Origin: Adiantum capillus-veneris
Taxonomy: Eukaryota > Streptophyta > Polypodiopsida > Polypodiales > Pteridaceae
DNA: 60,000 nt
NCBI GenBank assembly: GCA_014529385.2
Contig: CM043963.1
Span: 2,981,001-3,041,000 of the forward strand
Reading direction: 5' to 3'
Both the position numbers and the translations under genes were made by a program. The notes beneath the pieces are model-generated. The model was not told where the DNA came from. It did no database searches and saw only the letters and a program-made list of their open reading frames with translations. Each line of letters begins with the position of its first letter. The first letter of the stretch is position 1. Of the stretch, positions 55,446-60,000 are shown piece by piece.

Positions 55446-56860
55446 TACTCGACCATTTTGCATTAGAACTGCAACCAAACTATGGCCACATGCATCACAC
55501 TGAACCACAAAGGCTTTGAAAGATCTGGCAAAATGATTACCGGATCTCAAGTCAGCTTCTCTTTTAAGTGTTTGAAGGATAAAATCTCCTTGGTTGTCCA
55601 CTTGAAAGTAACTTCTTTTCCTTGCAATGCATGGAGTGGAGAAGCAATCTCGGCAAAATTTCGGATGAACCTCCTATAGTAGGAATATAAGCCTAGAAAG
55701 CTTCGAATGTCATGTACGGACTTCAAGTCTGGCCATGACCTAATTGCTTCCACTTTGGCGGGATCCATGCGTATCCCATCCTTTGAAACAATGTGCCCAA
55801 GGAAGTGGATCTCTTGCAAAAAGAATTCACTCTTTCTTCACATCAATGAGGAGCCTGTTCTTACATAACTCATTGAAAACTGCGGTGAAGTGATCCCTAT
55901 GCTCCTATTTAGACTTTGAGTAGACAATCATGTCTCAAAGAAGGTACCCACAAAGTTTCTATGTGGTCTAAAAATTATGTCCATTATTCTATTAAATGTG
56001 GCAGGAGCATTTGTGAGATCAAACGGCATGACAAGAAACTCATAGAGACCAAATGTTGTCCTGAACGCAGTCTTATGAACATCTTTTGGCCTAATGCGTA
56101 TCTGATGGTAGCCACTCTTTAGGTCTATCCTTGTAAATAATGACGCTCCCTCAAGTCGATCAAGAATGTCATCTATCCTCGATATGGGGAACCTACTCTT
56201 GATGGTATTCTTATTCAAGGCGCGATAGTCAATGCACATGCGCTGTGAACCATCCTTCTTCTGCACTAGGAGTACATGCGAACAAAAAGGGGATGAACTG
56301 GGCTGAATCAACCCCTTCTCTAAAAGCTCGTCGACGTGACTCATAATCTCTTTCTGTTGGGCTGCACTAACCGTGTATGGTGGTCTATTCGGTGGACTAG
56401 AACCTGGCACAAGATCTATGGTATGATCCTCAGGTCTCTCAGGAGGTAACTCCCTTGGCAAAGAGTTCAAAAAACAATCACTGAAACCACTCAAAAAAGT
56501 TGACCTGTCTTTATCTAAGGTAGACAAATTAGATACAACTTCAGGTACTTCTTTTGCAAAGATCAAGTACGCAGAAAGATGATTCTTTATTACAGATGAA
56601 ATAGCAGAAGCAGAAACAACTGGAACAGACTCGCCTTTAAGCTTTACATCAAGGACATGAGTCTTTCCTCTATGTACAAGGGTAATCTTTTTGTTGTAAG
56701 TATCCACCATAGCATGCAACCTGTAACACCATGGGATACCTAGTAACACATCACAACTCTCAAGTGGCATAATATGAAATTCTTCGGCATCCACATAGCT
56801 CTGAATGTGCAGACGAAGCTTCCTCAATATGGGAGTAACAGCTCTGAATGACCTGGGCAT
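55446..56860 (-). pseudogene. pol: Element J reverse transcriptase and start of RNase H
   Basis: Minus strand: the protease end ([15 protein letters not shown]), then [50 protein letters not shown]. The catalytic F-F-D-D is destroyed by a small deletion (FFET then stop, about 55930). After a frameshift the frame resumes with FFLQEIHFLGHIVS, YYRRFIRNFAEIASPL, and RNase H up to QCDACGHSL, where it is fused to F. Confidence 0.88.
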
Positions 56861-57126
56861 GCCAAACCTGCTTCCCCTGTCATACCCATCTCCTCTGCAC
56901 GAATGCCCAACTATGCCAATTCTGGTGATATGAAATTTGCACGGGCTTTTGGATCAAAGAAAACCAGCGCTGTCTGGTCTCTAACTTTGCCCCAAGCTTT
57001 GCACAGTTCCATGGCATCTATGTTTGGCTGGTCTCCAGCCAAATCTGGGACAAGTCTTGCACTCGGCTTTGGCTTCTTCCCTTTATGGTCTGACTTATCA
57101 GCCTTATCCTGTGACTTCTTCTGTGG
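56861..57126 (-). pseudogene. pol: Element J protease, N-terminal part
   Basis: Minus strand: [19 protein letters not shown] where chromoviruses usually have D-S/T-G-A--NFI, so the active-site Ser/Thr-Gly is replaced by Pro-Lys. A TAG follows. The later part of the fold continues in the frame ending at 56860. Confidence 0.7.
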
Positions 57127-58177
57127 GCATTCATTTGCAAAATGTCCTTCCTCTTCACAAATGTAGCATTTCTTGGCCTCCCTAAGAGCTTTCCTTTCTT
57201 CGAAGGTTTTGCAGAAAAATGCCTTTTTTGTCCTTGTACTCGTCCCGAAGAAGGTTTAGACTGCTTCTTGGACGTGTCAGCTTCTTCATTGGAGGGCTTC
57301 TTTGTGAGAGGCACAAAAGGCTTTGCTGCAACATTGCCCTTGGCTGAAAACTGTTTGCCCTAGGACCCTCTCTTGTTGCTATTAAATCCATCGAAATCTC
57401 CCTTCGATAGATTGTTGGCCACTCTTGCATTCTCAATCAATTGAAATATATTCATGACAGTAGTCTTTGTGCAGTAGTCCCTGATTTTCTTGGGCAATCC
57501 GCAACAATACTTCTCAATCTGTGCTGACAATGGCACAAATGTGTAAGAGGTGACTGGCAATAGTGCGGCCCAAAACTGTTTATTGTACTCTTCTAGATTC
57601 GCACACTGTTTAGCATTCAACTCGTGCCATTTTGTCATCACATCCACTTCAAAAGTGTTTGTCAGCCATGCAGGTGTAAAAAGCTGTTTGAATTGGACCC
57701 ACGTTGTTGGGGCTTGACCCTGGTTCAACAATGCGGTCCACCATTGAAGCGCATTCCCTGTCAAGAAAGTGGCAGACTTGCGTATCTTTCAAGATTCCGT
57801 GAAGTTTTCTCCAACATAAGCTACATCGAACTGTTGTATGAAGGTCAAAGACTTCAATTGATCCTCAGTTCCTCTGAAAGTTTCAAGCTTCACTCCCTGT
57901 CCACCTTCCTTGTAATCCTTAGGTTGACTCAAAGGAGCCACGTTGTCATAAACATGTGCCTGCAAAAGTGCTGCTCCACGATTGCCCATTCCAACACTCG
58001 CATCACCTCTTTTACCTGTCAAACTGCATTTTGGGCGTATAGCTGCGAAAAACCAACCATACCAAATTGTGTTCCAGGCTCCTGAAATGGCTATAGGCGC
58101 CCTAAAATCTTGGTTGGACACCCATGTTCGCGTACATAGGGTTACCCATGCCTGTTTGCATTGTCCCGAATACATTC
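57127..58177 (-). pseudogene. gag: Element J Gag, capsid and nucleocapsid
   Basis: Minus strand: KLETFRGTEDQLKSLTFIQQFDVAYVGENFTES, then ATFLTGNALQWWTALL, F-VDVMTKWHELN, YCCGLPKKIRDYC; a Lys/Ser-rich linker; zinc knuckle C-Y-I-C-x4-H-x4-C at 57168-57127. Stops and shifts near 57790, 57360 and 57250. The N-terminal half lies beyond the solo LTR K. Confidence 0.85.
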
Positions 58178-59336
58178 TGTCACGTGACACATCCCAACCC
58201 TATGTGTCCGTGGACAAGCTACACCACAGCAAGGTTCAATCAGTTCAGTCAAGTCTAGATTAGCAGTGATCTGGCACTTTTGTGAGTCTATTCGTAGACT
58301 GTGCATGCCGAGTCACTTAGCATAGATGCCTATCCTCCGGTTGCACACAGCATGATCATTGGAATTCCCATCAAAATCCATTAGCATCAGTTAGGGGAAT
58401 TTTCCAATGCATTTAGCCTATTTTCCAATGCATTTAGCCTATTTTCCTATTTATTGGGATTTTCACTTATTATTTTTAAGTGACTTTCCTAGAAAAGTAG
58501 GTAGGGCAATTTTGCTAAGTTTGTATATAAGCAAACTAGAGCTAGCACTATTTGGCAGAAGAGGCAGCAGGAGCTTCCCGCTCAACAAGCAACTTCTGAG
58601 CAGTACCCCCCTCAGCATCAAGATCCATCGCCATCCAAGGCCATCCTTGGCATTTTTCCCTCGACCAACCACCTTCAGGCCTTAGCGTTTTCAGCATTCC
58701 CTAGCGCTATGCACATCAACAGTTCCAGCGTTTTCATACATCAGCAGATCAGCGTTTTTGACATTAGCGTTTTTATTCCCAGCAGGTCAGCGTTTTTGCA
58801 AGGACTAGATCCAGCCGGCGTTTTTAACTTTCAGCCCTTATCGCATCAGATCCACAGCATTTCTAGCCCTACGACACAGTAGCAGATCAGCCCAAGAAGG
58901 TTGCAGATGCTCCCCCATTTTCAGCCATCAAAATGCAGCCAAAACAGTCATTTTCAGCCACCAAGAAGACCATGAAAATCAGCAGATAAAAGATCCCAGA
59001 TTTCAGCCATCGTCGTCGTCGTCATCGTCGTCGTCATCGGCATAGACCAAGTTGCATAGTCCATTGCATACGCATTGTACACCTTTGTGCAATCAAAGAA
59101 TAGACCACTCTTGCCGACGAGAGTGGGGCCTTCGGAGGAGGGTTTTACAACCTCTCGGGTGTCGTATCTCTTCTCTCTTCTCTCTCCTTCTCTCAGTCTC
59201 ATTCACTTGCACGCACAATCCACTCACTTTGTTCGTGATCATAGCACTCTCCATAAGACGGAAAGCTCTCTCTTTCCCTAAGAACTAAAAGGAACCTTGA
59301 GCAAATAAAGATCACTAATCTTGAGAAAATACAACA
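58178..59336 (+). repeat. Solo LTR K inside element J gag
   Basis: About 1.16 kb, TGTCACGTGACAC ... AATACAACA, with a TATA box (TATATAA, 58524-58530) showing plus orientation. It splits J gag. CATTC precedes it (58173-58177) and also occurs at 59335-59339, overlapping its last bases, a probable target duplication. It contains GCGTTTTT-type repeats (58684-58820) and a GTC/GTCATC run (59009-59040). No internal retroelement domain. Confidence 0.6.
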
Positions 59337-59337
59337 T

Positions 59338-59814
59338 TCATTCCGCTGCACCTAACACATTCCCTGGCATATAACTTGTGGAAGGTCTAGCCATAGCTTG
59401 AAACACTGAACCACCTCCAAAATAACCAGGATAAGTCATAGGTAATGGAAGGGTATGACGCATAGCCTGTTCATTACTCCCTTGACCATTCACAAACGGT
59501 TCTTGTCCAGCTAAAGCAAGTTGCTTTAAATCATTGGACACTGCTAGTTGCTCAACCACATGGGCTTTCCCTCGAGCATCGTGAGTCCTCTGCGCATTGG
59601 AAATCTCCTTTTCCTGCAATGGCTTAGTCATGCCCTGTATAGGAGGCTCAAAACCTTGTGTCAGAGCTTGTAAGAACTCCTGCATCCTTGGATTGCTAGC
59701 TAATTGTTGAAACATTTCCATGCAGCAACGCAGTTGAGCTCTAAACAACCTGTCCTCTTCTTGCCATAACGACAAGCTCTGTGTTGCTTTCACCCACAAT
59801 AATCCACGCTGCAC
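59338..59814 (-). pseudogene. gag: Element J Gag, N-terminal region
   Basis: Minus-strand frame of about 158 codons (first codon GTG, ATG only later): helical EEDRLFRAQLRCCMEMFQQLA, then a Gln/Pro-rich region ending SYMPGNVLGAA at the K border. Beyond K the frame NVFGTMQTGMGNPM goes on toward the capsid. It lies about 50 bp after the 5' LTR on the minus strand. Confidence 0.6.
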
Positions 59815-59863
59815 TTTTTTAAGAAAAAGTGACTATCCCGTCGATGGAACAATATAACCGGCC

Positions 59864-60000
59864 TGTACAACGTAGAGGGCAGTACTATTTCAATTACCTG
59901 TTAACTTTACACAGAGCACTGAAAAGGAAAGAGAACACAGATGCGAGCGACTACAATGTCACTGCGCACATGAGGCCGACACCTTGTAGGCCCCAAAGAT
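59864..60000 (-). repeat. Element J 5' LTR, partial (cut by window edge)
   Basis: Matches 48148-48284: TGTACAA-GTAGAGGG, then ACTATTTCAATTACCTGTTA and beyond, with a few substitutions and small indels. The rest lies beyond the window. Confidence 0.75.

Larger units (their letters stand above)
48148..60000 (-). mobile_element. Element J: minus-strand chromovirus, 5' LTR cut by window edge
   Basis: The 3' LTR starts TGTACAATGTAGAGGG at 48148 and the same sequence appears at 59864 and runs off the window in the same orientation. Between them, on the minus strand, lie gag (59814-57018), protease, RT (56860-55547), the first part of RNase H, and integrase plus chromodomain (50810-49972). F is nested in the integrase and K in gag. 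The middle (RNase H end, integrase start, F 5' part) is deleted. Confidence 0.8.

Overview
This window is a nuclear segment of a large, repeat-rich land-plant genome. It shows no recognisable host gene. Nearly all of it is LTR retrotransposons inserted into one another, plus a MITE-like element, solo LTRs and many long GA/CT, CA and TA microsatellites. The element types (Tat-like Ty3 with a second RNase H, chromoviruses, Copia with an initiator-Met primer site) are plant types. The species cannot be named from the sequence; a fern or gymnosperm-sized genome is only a guess.

Layout. (1) 1-13227: a decayed minus-strand Ty3 element L, whose gag is split at 407/12709 by a young, nearly intact 12.3-kb Tat-like element A (408-12708, LTRs 2663/2664 bp, TSD CTAG). 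A carries four short ORFs before gag that form two related pairs. (2) 13228-15175: the 5' LTR of L (LTR family B), itself carrying a solo Copia-like LTR. (3) 15450-37084: Copia element D, inserted in another family-B LTR. D is split by the 13.9-kb Ty3 element C (19677-33545, TSD GTGTT) and by a smaller element E (34338-36519), and has lost its RT. (4) 37085-38620: rest of that family-B LTR and the chromovirus pol remnant it sits in. (5) 39333-39881: a MITE-like element. (6) 41985-46440: chromovirus I with both LTRs but gag fused to RNase H by deletion. (7) 48148 to the right edge: minus-strand chromovirus J, holding a second chromovirus F (its 3' LTR is family B) and a solo LTR K.

How the genes work together. 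In each element Gag would form the particle, protease would mature it, RT/RNase H would copy the RNA from a tRNA primer, and integrase would insert the copy. Only A looks close to functional: its gag and pol overlap in -1 register, and one TAG lies between the second RNase H and integrase. C has one continuous gag-pro-pol frame broken by a few stops and one frameshift, followed by a second retropepsin-like domain and extra ORFs. The others are dead.

The best candidates for undescribed biology are the duplicated pre-gag ORFs of A and the post-integrase protease, W-x-P repeat tail and acidic ORF of C. All family calls rest on motifs read by eye; no database search was possible.
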